DNA from: Atherinomorus stipes
Lineage: Eukaryota; Chordata; Actinopteri; Atheriniformes; Atherinidae
Assembly (NCBI GenBank): GCA_023101725.1
Contig: JALJCO010012682.1
Coordinates: 496,001-560,000, forward strand
DNA length: 64,000 nucleotides
Direction: 5' to 3'
Positions 47,982 to 61,000 of the stretch are shown here, piece by piece. The notes beneath the pieces were generated by a model that saw only the letters and a program-made list of their open reading frames with translations, was not told the origin of the DNA and ran no database searches. Made by a program: the position numbers and the translations under genes. Within the stretch, counting starts at the first letter, position 1. Each line of letters begins with the position of its first letter.

Positions 47982-49113
47982 CAGTGGTTCCCAACCTATT
48001 TTCCACGAGGACCCCTTCATGCCACCAAAAAGCTGTTGACCCTGCTGCCTGCCCCGTGTTGTAACCATGCTTGGTTTTATACTGCTTAATATAAACAATG
48101 CATTCTGGCTGACTCCTTTCCTTTTTATCATACCCAAATTTAAAGCAATTACGTATATAACCTTACTTTTTGGGGGGTTTAAAATAAGGATGAATCAACA
48201 GCACTCTGGCATTCTTCAGACTTGTCTCATTAATGAACTGGTGCAAAATTAATGGTTTTCGGCTCCCAAAATGCTGGATTCATGTGGATGAAACACCCAA
48301 ATTATTTAAAAAAAAAAAAAAGAACTTAAGCGAATACACCTCAACTCATCTCTGTATGGACACGGCCGTCTTTTAAAGCCAGAGTTGGTAATCCTGTTCA
48401 GAGACACTTTTTGTCATACTGGGTGAAATGGTCCTTCCAGAGTAATTAATACATTATGTATTCACAAAAAGGAAGGAAAAAGCCAGACCTCTGTGAGAGC
48501 TGCAGTTCTGTAAAACCTTTTACCAACTCCTGCCATCCACTCCAAAAGCCAGGAATTGGTCATTTTCACTGTATAGAGAGAGCCAGTCGATACCTTTATG
48601 TGTCATCTCTGTCCCTCCCCCTCCCCACGTGCACTGCTCTGTGCGCCGTAAACAAATATGGCTAACGGACTGCTAAGTGCTGCGGCAAAAAAACAAAACA
48701 ACAAAAAAACAAAACAAAAACAAAAAAAACAAAAAAACAAAAACAAAAAAGGATTAAGTCTTGGAGGCATTGACATTTGCAGTGTGAACTTATTACTCCA
48801 CAGAAGGAGTTGGAGGTGAGCGAATTAAGGCTTTTAGAAACGTGGTTCATCACCTGTTTGATAGCAAGCTAACAAGCTATCCACTCGGTTGTTCTTGGTT
48901 AACTTCACCAACCTGCTTGTAAACCATTGACACGCATGTTCCTGCGCTCTGAAGGTGCGTTTTTTTTCAATGAAAATTGCTCAAACCGTTTTTCCAAGAT
49001 TAAGACCCTAGCTTTAGATCACACTAACACTGAATAGTCAAGGCCTCGGGGACCCCCTGTGCTCTTTGAGGGACCCCAATGGGGGACCAGGGACCCCAGG
49101 TTGAGAACCACTG
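47982..49113. mobile_element. Possible non-autonomous hAT-like element
   Basis: The left end CAGTGGTTCCCAACC and the right end, inverted, CAGTGGTTCTCAACC match hAT-type termini at 14 of 15 positions, enclosing 1.13 kb. Both ends continue into 'gaccccc'-type words. No transposase is evident, and an A-rich (CAAAAA)n stretch sits at 48690-48748. Flanking 8-mers (CAATGCTT and TTTTAGGC) do not match, so this may instead be two separate relics or a rearranged copy. Confidence 0.45.
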
Positions 49114-49644
49114 TTTTAGGCAATAAATCTTAAACTCTTTTTCCTCTTTTTTTAAATGTTGCCTCATTTGTATGGAAAATACATTTGTGGAATGAGCAGC
49201 AGAACTGAAAATGTGGGCTGCACACATGAAAAACAAATCTTCCCTGTCAATGCCAAACAGCTAATTATACTACTGATTCTTGATTTGAGCTTCTGCCTTA
49301 AGTGCTGACAATCATTGACAGCACCTGTGAGAATGGAGCCTGCTACAGCAGTCAGCTTGTGTCTCCACTACATTTGACCGATCTGGATAGGACCATTACC
49401 ACAGAACAGCTTCAGACTGGTTGCAGTATTATTTTGATACAATTTCCAACTTAAAGGCCAAGTTCCATAGAAGGGCGGACGTAAAAAATGAGCGACAAAG
49501 TGGGTAGTCCAAGGAGAAAAGACCTTAAGAACACCCTTTCCTCACCCTGTGAGCACCTAGGAACTGTGGGTATTCCCCTAGATTTGCCTTTCAATAGCCT
49601 ATCAACAGATACCCAACCAACCCAGACAATCTGGAACAAACTCC

Positions 49645-49827
49645 ACATGGCCAGTCTCTATTTTCATACAGCAACCAGGAGGCTTGCCATAACTACCCTT
49701 TACCGTCAGGCCCACTTGTACCGACGTTGGCAACATGAGCACTGGAACCTGGACATGTGGAGGAACGTTATGTTCAGCGGTAAGTCCAGATTCTGCCTGC
49801 GGTTGGTGGATTGTAGGGTCAAAGTGT
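49645..49827 (+). pseudogene. Tc1/IS630-type transposase relic
   Basis: A fragment translating to RRLAITTLYRQAHLYRR, then WRNVMFSGKSRFCLRL and CRVKV. It matches the middle of Tc1/IS630-superfamily DDE transposases, where the motif is normally VMFSDESRF. The catalytic Asp is replaced (GKS instead of DES) and both ends are missing. It is dead. Confidence 0.6.
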
Positions 49828-50452
49828 GAAGAATATATGGGGAGTTTCCTAACTGCTACATCAAAACGGTACTAAGTGTCCTGTTAGTTAAAATACTTTT
49901 TTCTTTAGACTTTTCTTTAGACCTCAGTCATCTAATTCAATAAACAACACCAAACAAGAGTCAAGGGTGCAATCCATATGCTTTACTCTGCTGCTCATCC
50001 CACAAATGCATTTTCATTAAGTGACAGTTGACGGTCCTGTGGCTATGCCTCTGATTGATCATGTGCCCTGTACTGGCCACAGGAATGTCCTTTTGATCAA
50101 ATGGTAAACATGCATGGCTTTTACACGGGAGACTATGGTTCAACAACCAACCACTATTACAAATGTGAACCCTCTTTGACCAGGATTACTTAATGATGGG
50201 TGCTCTGGATGTCTGACCTTCACTTTTATGATATACCATAAACGCTGGTGGCCTTTTTTGTTTGTTTGTTTTTAATTTGTAACCTGTAAATAAAAATTTG
50301 AATATCAACTAATGTAGCACCACTTAAAAGGGAAGCAAACAGGCTTTTCAACAAGATAAGACTTATTACCACTAAGCACAGTTACAACGAAGAAAAAGTC
50401 CTATAAATAAACCTTCTTGTGCTGATTATATATATACACTGTATGCATATTG

Positions 50453-50881
50453 TGTGTAAGGTTGTGTGTGGTACACAATTCTCTTTGTTGGCAGTTTCCT
50501 TTACACGTCTCACAGAGATCAAACAGGTCACACTTGATTGTGGCAGAGACCTTAAGTCACACATCCTCTGGTGCTGATGAATGTGGGACGGCGGGTCACT
50601 GTGGTGAGCAGGTCGTTGAGTCTAGCTCTCACGTGCACCGACAGCCAGTCCAATCCTCTTACAACCCCCTACTTCCTTCAGCCCTCAGGCCAGACTATGA
50701 GATCAACTCTCCGTGTTCAGGTCTTATCCCTGAAGACACAGTAGATCCTCAGCCCAGAGTCACGCCAGCAGGTATCAAATGCCACAGCCAACTAGTTAAC
50801 TTCTACACACACCTCGTAGACCTGCTTGTTGTTAAGATGCATTTATTGACATGTCCTATAATGGAATTAAATGTTATATAG
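50453..50881 (+). other. Unassigned open frame with exon-like edges
   Basis: This frame is more complex than its AT-rich surroundings. A pyrimidine-rich stretch ending in ACAG precedes about 50518, and CAG|GTATCA at about 50770 could be a donor. In between the frame reads without stops (for example HVHRQPVQSSYNPLLP). I recognise no family. It could be an exon of an unknown transcript, a conserved noncoding element, or chance. Confidence 0.25.
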
Positions 50882-51299
50882 TTTCCTTTTTCATTTTATT
50901 GCTCATGCATCTATGATTTCATCACAGTGACAGACTAAAAGATACAGCAAGGTAGTTTTTACAGATTTTTGAGTCAAAGTGTTACAGCAGTCAGTTGTTT
51001 TGTCATTAGAAGTAAAAATCTGCAAGATATTCAGGGACAAAAAAGCTGCAAGGGACAAAAGAGCAAAGTATTTGATGAATGCAACATTCCTTTTTTATCT
51101 AAAAAATAGACAAAACTGATCAGCATTTTGATCTTGTTTCTGTTGTAACACTGTGAAAGGAAAAAAGAAAATTTGCTTGTATAGCAGTGTAGAAAGTTTT
51201 TGTTAGTTTCTTTATGCTTCAGTACTGTTATCACAGCCCAAAATAATGCTGACAAGGCCAAAATTTAAATATAAACTTAGGTGCACTTCTTTTCTCAGC

Positions 51300-51720
51300 T
51301 CCTATTTGGTACCAGAATGAAATATGGGAGTCCCTTGCTTTGACGTCATTTACACAGCCTTTCCCAAGCCAAGCTGTTATTGCAGATTTTATACTGTGCT
51401 TTTTTCCCCTCCCTTTTCTTGGCGTCCTGTGGAAGAGCGGATGGGAAATTCTGATGTCATCAACCTTGGCGCAGCGGGACAGAGGAGCATGCAGACCCTC
51501 AGGGTGCCATGATTGGTGCCCATGTGTTTGTGCCCCGTAGATGGTGAAATAGATGGTGTGGTGCTGCCCGCCTGTGCTGCACCTGCGTCCCAGCATGCTG
51601 ATTGATCAGTTTGGTCATGTGGAATGTCACCATCTGCTCCCCAGTCCCACTCACCCCTTCTTGTATGAATGCCAATCACTGGCAGGAAGATAGTTATTTA
51701 AGCCATGTCAAATCAGGCGC
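51300..51720. other. GC-richer noncoding block upstream of tcf12
   Basis: About 0.4 kb of high-complexity sequence, including 'cttgctttgacgtcatttacac' with a TGACGTCA CRE at 51340-51347. It stands out from AT-rich flanks about 3.6 kb upstream of the tcf12 first exon. Open frames occur on both strands without family resemblance. It is a candidate enhancer by inference. Confidence 0.3.
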
Positions 51721-54700
51721 ATGACGACGAGCAATATGCCAACAACACTTGCAGTGTGTGTTGCAGTCGTAGTACGCACAACAGCTAGTCTAGCAATAAA
51801 AGGACAATCTTTCAGACTGCAAAGAGGTACATGCTTCTTTTTGTTGTCAGCACAGAACTGAGCAAGATTTTTAGCTAACTGAGGATTGTGAACGCATCTT
51901 TTTAATGTGTTTGCATTTTTTATTCTTCCTTCTATTTTGAGCGTGCTCCTTGTTGTTTCCCCTCCATCCCCTTCAGTTGCTCTTTTTTGGCCTCTTAATG
52001 ACCAATAACGTATCAGGGGGGCATCAGTAGTGACATCCTTCATTGTACGGCGTCAGAACCAATGACATTTCAACCATGGGAAAATAAAGATATGCAAATT
52101 TGATCTCATTAACATTTGCATTACCTGTTTGAATAATCGCACTTTTGACAAGACTGCAATTAGCTAAGATTGATGCAAAGTTCAGGGTTAGGGGACTGTA
52201 TATGGTGGGTCTTGGATCAGATTTATGTGTGTGTGTTATGAATGTCTAGTGTGCCAGATAAGAGGACTGATCTTTGACAGAGGAGAAGGTTATTTAAGAA
52301 AAGAAACCCAAAACAAACTCTATTCTTTTCAATATTTCTGACATCAGTATTTAATCAGTTTTACTGTTATGACATATTTGAATTAGATTTTTTAAAAAGT
52401 CCTTTATGCACACAGACCTTGAGGTCACCATATAATTGTTCTGTTACAGATAAAGTGACTGACCTCCTAACCCAGTTAACACTTTTATATGTGGTCAGGA
52501 TTAGACTGTGACTTTAAGGAAGCTGAGCGGACTGAAGCTCACCTTCAGACAGATTGAAAGAAGAGGACAATCACGTGTTTCTCACTGTTTACAGTTTCTA
52601 AATATATCCCCTGGCTGCAAAAAAGACAGCACACTGCAGTTTGTTTATGTTTCCATACCAATTTGTTTTGCACTAGAACAGTAAAATCGACATTTTAGGT
52701 TTCTAATAATCAATGACACACTCCCAAAGCTTGCATGTGCCAAAAGACTTCTCTTAAAAAAAAACAGTATTTCGAAATGAGCATTACAAATGCATCTTAG
52801 ATGTGTGGTTAATGCAGAAAAACCTTAAACTGGATGGTGGTAAATGCTGGTTTGGTGGTAAACTCTGGCTCCATAGGGTACTTTTCAAAAAGACACAATC
52901 TTGGAAATGCTAAAAAAAAAAAAAAAAACCCAAATGAATAAAAAAAATAACTCCGACAAATAATTATGCTGTGATTTGCCGGATTCACTCCTTCTGGTCA
53001 GTCTACTGTGGACAATAACTTTTATTGAAAATAACTTCACTATTTAATCACTTTAGTCCTAATAATAGACAAGCATTTATTTCCAATTAAGTTTTAGGGA
53101 ATTGTCACTTCTGGCTCCAAAAGAATACCAATGAGGACAGCCAGTTTCTGAGCTCAAAAGCTCAAAACACAGTACACAATCCAAATAAATGCTCTTGGTG
53201 TGGCCAGATCCGCTTCTCACACACAATATAGGCTTCCACCTCATCAAACAGCAAAACTTTTTGATTGATGTACAAGATTTTTAAAGGTTTATTAAATGCC
53301 AGGTCTGCAAAATTGCATAAATGCTTCTTGAAAAAAACCCTAAAAAACATCCATAATGTCAGCACATTTTGCACCAAAGATGTCCCTGTGAAAATTTTAG
53401 AATTATTCCGAGGAGGATTATCTTGGTGGACTATGTTTTTTTATGACATGCAAATTTTTGTCTGGACCTGGACATCACTTGATGGATGCTGATAGATGGA
53501 TGTTTTGCATCATAATTCAAACGTTTTTCACACCACAACTATAATTCTTTCCAAAGGGAAACCAAATAGTTTTGATACCAACATAACCTAACAAGCAATC
53601 AACTGGAATGAATAGGAGAAGAAAAAGGTCATGTGTCATTACACTGGAATTGGTTAACTGGTTGATAAAACACTTAAAAAAACGCAAAAAGTTTTTATAG
53701 ACTTATGTATTTGTCAGTTCTAGAAATATAAAATGTAGCAAGGCTATTATGAATTGGCTCAAATTCATCTGTCTGTAATGTGTCCCTTGAGACGACATTG
53801 TCGTGAATTGCGCTATAAAACTGAATTGAATTGAATTAGATATTATGGTTGTGTACTGGCAAACTTTTCTCAGTGTACATCATAGTTCAGACAATAGGGC
53901 ACCATGCATCTCATTAGATTAAGTTTTAATCCAAATATATGTTATTTAAATGTTTCAGAGCACATTACTCCCCATCCTGCATCTTTAACACAGGATGTGT
54001 TAAATAGGAATGTGTTTTACAGTAAAGACTTTGATGTTGGAATTATTTAACTGGATTCTTGTGAGGTTTTTGTTGACGCTGTTGCAGGACATTGCAGGTC
54101 TGTGGCAACTGCAGAACTTCTTACTCATATCAAGTTTATCCAACCAACATATGATGCATGTGACACATTAGCTTGTAGTTTTACAGACCTTCTATTTGAT
54201 CTTTTCCCCTGTTTATTTGTACTCATCCAATTCAAATAATGGCTGTATGACAACAGACAGTGGATTTGACCTCAAACAGGAAGATGGACTAATACTATAT
54301 GTTAGATGATCACCCAGACAGACAGAGTAACCTCTGAACCCAGTCGCTGGAGGAGCCTGCCTCGCCACACGTGCCTACAAATGAAGACTTGATTCTATTT
54401 GTAAATGTAGGTCAGACAAGGGTGTGGTATTTACTGTTTACTGGAAACCTCTACCTGTCTAACAAGAGATTATCTTTGTGTCGTCATCATGGATCACTGG
54501 TCCTGAGGAGGGATGTCTGGCCTTACTTGCATGATTTCACAGTAAACATGGGATGGCACAGCAATAGGACAACACTTACTGAAAACAACAAAACAAGTAT
54601 AATTAAACTGATGCCCTATGTCTTACTTTGCTTTGATGTGTTCAAGAAATGTTTTGCTCATGCTTTGGGTTGGGAATTCCCTGAATGTTACAAATTTTAT

Positions 54701-54900
54701 TTATCTTCATTGTGCTATTTTGCACATATATATATAAAAAATCACTATTTCACCATTGAAAAGCAAAAACTAGCTTGACTGGTAATTTCATAAAAAGAAA
54801 AAGGGGCAAAATACCCTTAAAAAATTCTAACGCAGACTCATGATGGTAATGTTCAGGCTTGAGCATCAGTAACAGCGTCATCTCTTTGCCACCCCCCTCT
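51721..54900. other. AT-rich spacer upstream of tcf12
   Basis: No exon recognised. The stretch 53760-53840 ('aattgcgctataaaactgaattgaattg') is the tail of a widespread fish repeat. The 135-codon open frame at 54371-54778 matches nothing I know. Confidence 0.4.
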
Positions 54901-55086
54901 CTGTCGCATGAAATGGTCTAGCCCTGATTTGCATAAGTTGTCTGCGGGTAGCTGCATGACCAGCAGGGGTAGGTTAGGAGAAAGGAGTGCATGTGGAGTA
55001 TACACACATGAGTAGAGACACGGATAGAGGAGCTGTGTGTGGACTGTGTAGTGAGCCTGGAGTCTTGCACTGAACTAGACAGAGTT
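54901..55086 (+). promoter_or_regulatory. tcf12: tcf12 alternative promoter / 5' UTR with octamer
   Basis: This sequence directly precedes the HEBalt-type start codon. It contains a perfect octamer ATTTGCAT (54927-54934), the binding site of POU factors such as Oct1/Oct2. It is inferred to be the alternative promoter and 5' leader. The frame upstream of the ATG is open back to 55039, but I see no ATG in it. Confidence 0.4.
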
Positions 55087-58000
55087 ATGTACTGTGCTCA
55101 TCCTGTCACTGGCACAGGGAACAACTCATTGATGTACTGCTACAACATGAAACCAGTAAGTACAATGTTTTTTCTCTTTTTTGCTGTTTTATGGTTTGTT
55201 TGTTTTCTGTTTATCCTCCACAGGTTGGGCTACATGACACTGTCAGTGTGTTTAGTGATAAATCAGTTGCACTCTTCTGTTGTGTTCTTGTTTGCTGTGT
55301 ATGCTCTATTTGATGAGAAAATTTGCACCAGAAAGAAACAAATCTACACGTGCAACTCGTGTTGAAGTTGGAGATTTTTACTTGGATTATTTTATCACTT
55401 GGATGTATTTTTTGTGAGACACTAGAGGTTATTAAACTCTTTCCCACCATGAACAAATCATCTGCTATAATGCCATACTGTTTCATGTGTGTGTTCTCAT
55501 TTGGCGTGAATGAGTAATTAAGAGCAGGATAAATATTTGTGTTTTTAAAAAATGGGATCAAGGTTGCAGGTTAGAGGAGTTATTGCAGAAGTTGTGGTCT
55601 GGATTTACTTCCTTATAAACAATCCATAGGTGATATAAATCTACTTCTCTGCCAATAAAAATCAAACAACTTCATCCTCACACAAACAATCCTGCTAATA
55701 AAAATTATAATATGTCTGATATCTGTTTTTTTAGGCTAAAAGAAAGCAACCCATGTTAAAATTGCTGTGATGAGACTTCCTGTTTGCTCAGTACCATGTA
55801 AGCCTGGCAGCAGAAAACATCTTGACATGAAGCAGATTGCTTCTATTTCTATTTGATTTAACCCTGCTATGTTGGAGCAGTCCCTCCACCACTGCAGCCA
55901 TTATCAAAGGCAGCTTTGATCTCTGAGAGACTAACCATATCCAGACATCGTGGATCACAGAGGCAGAAAATTGGTTGCATGTGGCTGGAGTTGGCCATGG
56001 TGGAGCAAAGTGTGGGCCTTGAATAGCAAGTTGATATTTCACTTATCTTGCATCTTGATCATATGCATAAAAGGAGAAAGATGATGATGCTGTTCTTTTT
56101 TTTTTTTAAAGAAAAAAAAAAAGAAGTTTATGCTTATTTTCAGGTCAACAAACCTTTCTGTCGGCAAATGATGTCATGAAGAAATCTTGTACAGAATTAT
56201 TATTTTAAGAAACTATTGATTTATTGTATTCCCATTTTTTCTTATTTGCAGCTTGAACTGCAGAAAAAAAGTCTATTATCATTTGTGATTTCATGATTGA
56301 TGGGTCCTAAATCAATGCTATGTTAAAAGAGGATGCCATGGTGACGGCCCCTCTCCAGCAGGGGCCAGAGAGGGCGTATTGGGGCGGGGGTGTGACCATT
56401 ATTAACGGGTCGCCTGCTATGCTGATGGTAAGGAGGACAATTGGCTTTATCCTCTGCCATATGCTGCCCATGGCGGCTCAGACGGGCCCGGTGTCGACAG
56501 GGGCTCCTCTGTTTGGCCAAGCCCACAATCACCATGGGACTCATGCCAGCCAGGGTCACGGCTCTGTGTGTGTGTGTGTGTGTACGTGCTTAAATGTGTG
56601 AGCCATGCACAAGCGTACTCAAGAGAGTCTTTAATAGCCTGCTTTACAGAACTTGTCGTCCGGGTAACTGACACCCCATTGATGCTGCGCAGGGAGGTTT
56701 ATTTTCATTTCCTGGGGCACATCAAAGCAATCGAGAGAGGTGCAGGTGCAGCCCAGACCTCTTGGTGTGTTTGAGTGAGCAAGCATGTGTTAGTGTGTTG
56801 TCCGTATATGTGCAGTTTCCACATATTTGTCGCAGTTAATCGATTAAAAGAGGAAGAAGGGGAAAAGAAATATCTGAAGTTTAATTGTTTGATTTGTTTG
56901 CTTTTAAGAATATTTAGTTCCCCACAGGGAAAGATCTTCAGGGAGAGACTTAGTTCTCTGTTTGGTGTCTTTCTGAGGACAAATCACAGGAAGGCTTGGA
57001 ATTCAATTTTATTTTGGGGTGAATTGTGTCCCAGTCGTCTGAAACCAGCCGAACCTGATCGTGATTAGTGCAGGGATTTCTCATGGTGAATGGTTCCTAA
57101 ATCCGGATGAGGAGGTGCATGGATCTGCAGCTTATGGATTATCGCAATAGCTCTAAGTGTGCATCAGCTCTCTGCTTTGTTTTTATAATACTGTTGCTTC
57201 AGCTCGCAATCACAGTATTCACACATGTGTCAGCAAGATTGGTGTTAGTGATGCGCATGTATGAAATTTTCTTACTTGCTTTAGAAATCCTTCATCATTT
57301 TATTAATCTTTTTAGGTTTATGGGCAGTCTCCTGGTACTGACACCATCAACCAGAACTTGTCTTCACCTGCATCAAGCAAGACCCCCAACAATGTCTTTG
57401 CAAGCACATTCTTTGGTGAGCTCCAACCCTCCAAAATAATAATGTTTATTCATCGCCTGAACATTTTCATTCTGACCTGTCGTACTGTCTGTAAGCCGAA
57501 CTTTATGACAACCACAAATACTCCATCAGGTTGAGGTTTTATGAAACAACCACATGACTGTAGCCGTGACCTGTTTTGTCTGCTCAGGGTTATAAAGGTG
57601 AAACTAAATTATTCAGATCTTAGAGAAATTCTATTGCCTTCTTTTTAATCTGTGTTCCACTATTTGTTTAAAAAAAGTAAGCTTAAATCTATATCTTACA
57701 TAAAATCATAAAGAGTCTGTAGACATGCAAGCTGATGTGAGTCTTTTCTGTGACAAATACTAAATGTGAAAATAACAGTACAAACATGCTGATGTTAAGG
57801 AAGTATAATGATTACTTTGTACTTAAGCATTCAGTATTTGAACACCTGCCTGTAAGCACTAAATACATCTGAGTAGTTTAAAGCAAAGTGCTGGACAAAC
57901 TGAAGATCTAACCTGTTGTTGGCTCAAAATAAAATGTCACAACAAGGTCACAAGAAAAGTCTACAGATAAATTTGAAGGTTGGCCAGCTGGCCCATCTTC

Positions 58001-61000
58001 TGACCATTTTTCTCTCTAATGGGTGTTCACTAAGAGCTTTAGCCATAATTGTTTTTTATGGCTTCATGCATTAGATATCTGTCCTTCAACATGACTGAAG
58101 AGAATGAAATCATAGATTATACTGAGGAAAAACTGTTTAGTTTTCCATCTGATATTTTACTAATTGTGTCTCCATGAGATTTTGATGCAGATTTTGAAGC
58201 CGCACATTAGAAAATCATGAAGAAAACTGCAACAGCTGAAAAAATATAAGATGGTTTTAGCTTTTAAAGAAATTTTGATTTATATTTGAGAAGATCTGTT
58301 GAAGCAAATATGTGACTTACATGACTGAAACGGTTTGATTTGTGACTTCAGAAGATTAAAATGACCGAAACTCTCTGAACTTACAGGTTAATCATAAAGT
58401 GCTTTTCCCCTCACGTGGAATTATTTCTGTTGTTTCTGTCCTCAAACTGTAGTTTCTCAGTGGCCACTTCTGTTTATGACAGCTATGAACTGTGTGGGAT
58501 ATATCGCCACCTGCTGATAGCAGATCACAACCTAGTTGATTTGCTCCATTCTAAGACTGGGGTTCAAAATTTACACAGAAAATAAAAATTTAACTACAAA
58601 GGGATATAGAACAGCTACAAAGAGACAGTGAGCCACAAAATACCCCCCACCAGAATGTAAAATGGCTACCCTTGTCTACAGTAGGGCTACAAAATGATCC
58701 CGTTTTTACTTTGCATCACGTGAAACTACCACTCATGCTCAAAAATGTAAAAATCCATTTATTTTCAAGGTTTTACCTCCCAATGACTGACTTTGTAAAT
58801 GATAACTTACTTTAGTTTTGTCTTATGTGAAGCTGTTTAATGCAATATTACACAAAAATTAGATTAGAAGGTGAGGGAAAGGATGGCTGGAGGTTTTACA
58901 TCACAGACCTTCATGCAAGACAATTTCAAGTCCATTCGAATCAAATATTATTTTGAAAATTTGTGCAAATTTACAAACAATCATAGTTGTAGCCCTAACC
59001 AAGATAAACAAAACTTAAATAAGACAGAAATCCCATGAATAAATGCAAAATGACCACAAAGAAACACATTGCCAGCAGTTATGATGAAAACTACGAGAAT
59101 CAGCAACACAAAAGAAACAAAAACAAATGCTGTTCAGCTTCCAGTCTTCCATTTTTAATGAGCCTACCATGTTTGGTAAAGTTTAATTCAGTCTGTGAAA
59201 CTTAGTGATAGGACTCCATTGGTTTCAGGAGCCCACTCTTCTGCTTCACGACTTCATGACTGGCTGTTTGAGATGCTGTGCCAGTGCAGGCTATAACACC
59301 GTTCTTCATTTCAGAGGGGATGTGCAATTCAGCTGACATCTGGAATGCCGTAAATGGGCTGAACCAGCAGGGCTATGAAGGTGCGCTGGGAGCAACCTCC
59401 ACCCACCAAACACAGTCCGGGAGCTACAGCAGCCTGCAGCCAACACACAGTCACCTGGTGAGTTTACCTGCGCCACCCTGGATGTTGATGTTGAGGAGAT
59501 TTTTGACCTTTGTGGTTTTAACTGTGTGTTTGGCAACTGTTTAGGACTTCTCGCCACATGCAGCTGTGGCTGCTGATATGAACAGGAGTCTGCCACCCAT
59601 GTCCACTTTTCATCGCAACAATACAGTCTCTCGCACTCCTTCAGTCAACACCTCAGAGAATTCAACAGGTGAAGAAATTAACTTTTCAAAAAGCCCTTTT
59701 TTGTATCTCTCTCTCCCTGATATCAATTCAATTCATAACGACTTATTAAAATAAATATTTTTTTTGTTCAGTCTCAGGAAGCCATGCAAATGTGTCAGGA
59801 GCATCACAGACAGGCGACACCTTGGGAAAAGCTCTGGCATCTGTGAGTATGCGCCAACACAATCCCATTAGCCCAGCTCATCTATGCTCTGTTATGTTCA
59901 AACAGCCAGGTCAGAGCATAAAACCGTAACACCCCAGAGGTATAATGCAAAACGTCCCTGCCAGTAACAGGGCAGTGCATATTAAAGAAGAAGTACTCTC
60001 ATGCAGCAGGACTTTTTATTGGCTGCAGACTTGTAAAATGACCAGAATTGATGAGTTTAGTTTGGGTTACGAGAGCGCGGGTGAGCTCGAAGGGTTGTGG
60101 CAGGAGCTGTAAAAAGCCAACACAGAAATGACAAGTTGTGCTTTTAAAATGATCCATGCCTTGGTCCCACTTCTCCCACTCCTTCTCTCTGGCAGATTTA
60201 TTCCCCCGATCACACCAGCAGCAGCTTCCCCTCCAGCTCGTCCACACCGGTGAGGTCTCCGTCCCCACTGCCAAACACAGCTGAGCCTGCAGGTAAACTG
60301 GAGCAAAGCGTACAGCTTGGTGCCGCAACGCTTCGCCATAATTCAGAATTGTTTCTTAATTCTACACTTAATGCTTTGTTTTGGCTTTTTTCTTTCAGGT
60401 ACCAACATGTGGCCTCGCAGTACAGTTCAGGCACCAGTTTCACCACACTATGAGTCCTCACTCATATCAATGGTAAGAAGCAGCTCTACATCATTTGGGT
60501 TTAGACGATCGATGTTATGTCAAAATGAGTTAATGATAGATTTAATTCAAAAGAGAGCTGTAACAGCTCTTGTAATATGTTAAAATATTAAAATAAATCC
60601 AACAAGATCCTGTCATAAAAGGTGTCTAAAATGATAAAACACACAGTACATAAGTGGATAACATGTCAGCAGGATGAAATCATGTCAATAATATAGCATT
60701 ATAATGAATTATTAATTAGATAATTATTTAATAAATAAATAAAGGATTTGATTTAAAATCAATGATAACAGTAACTGATGAAATAACATGCATCATGTTT
60801 ACATTATGCATAATATCTGTAACTTCGGTTTTTCTTGAAATTATAAAACCATTTTGGGAATATTTAGATATTTTGGGAACTAGGCTTGTTTTAATTATAC
60901 AGTAGGAAGGAGTTCTTTTAGCTGTCCCATTTTTTGTTGGACTGGTTCAGGGTGTACCCACCTCTAGCCATATCACAAATGTGACTGTTTCCCCCAAATT

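Noticed and set aside
47982..49113. Firm call of a complete 1.13-kb hAT element
   Set aside because: The ends match hAT termini, but the 8-bp flanks differ, so it was kept only as a low-confidence feature.
54371..54778. 135-codon open frame upstream of tcf12
   Set aside because: It starts at a GTG, has no family resemblance and has AT-rich composition like its surroundings; not supported as a gene.
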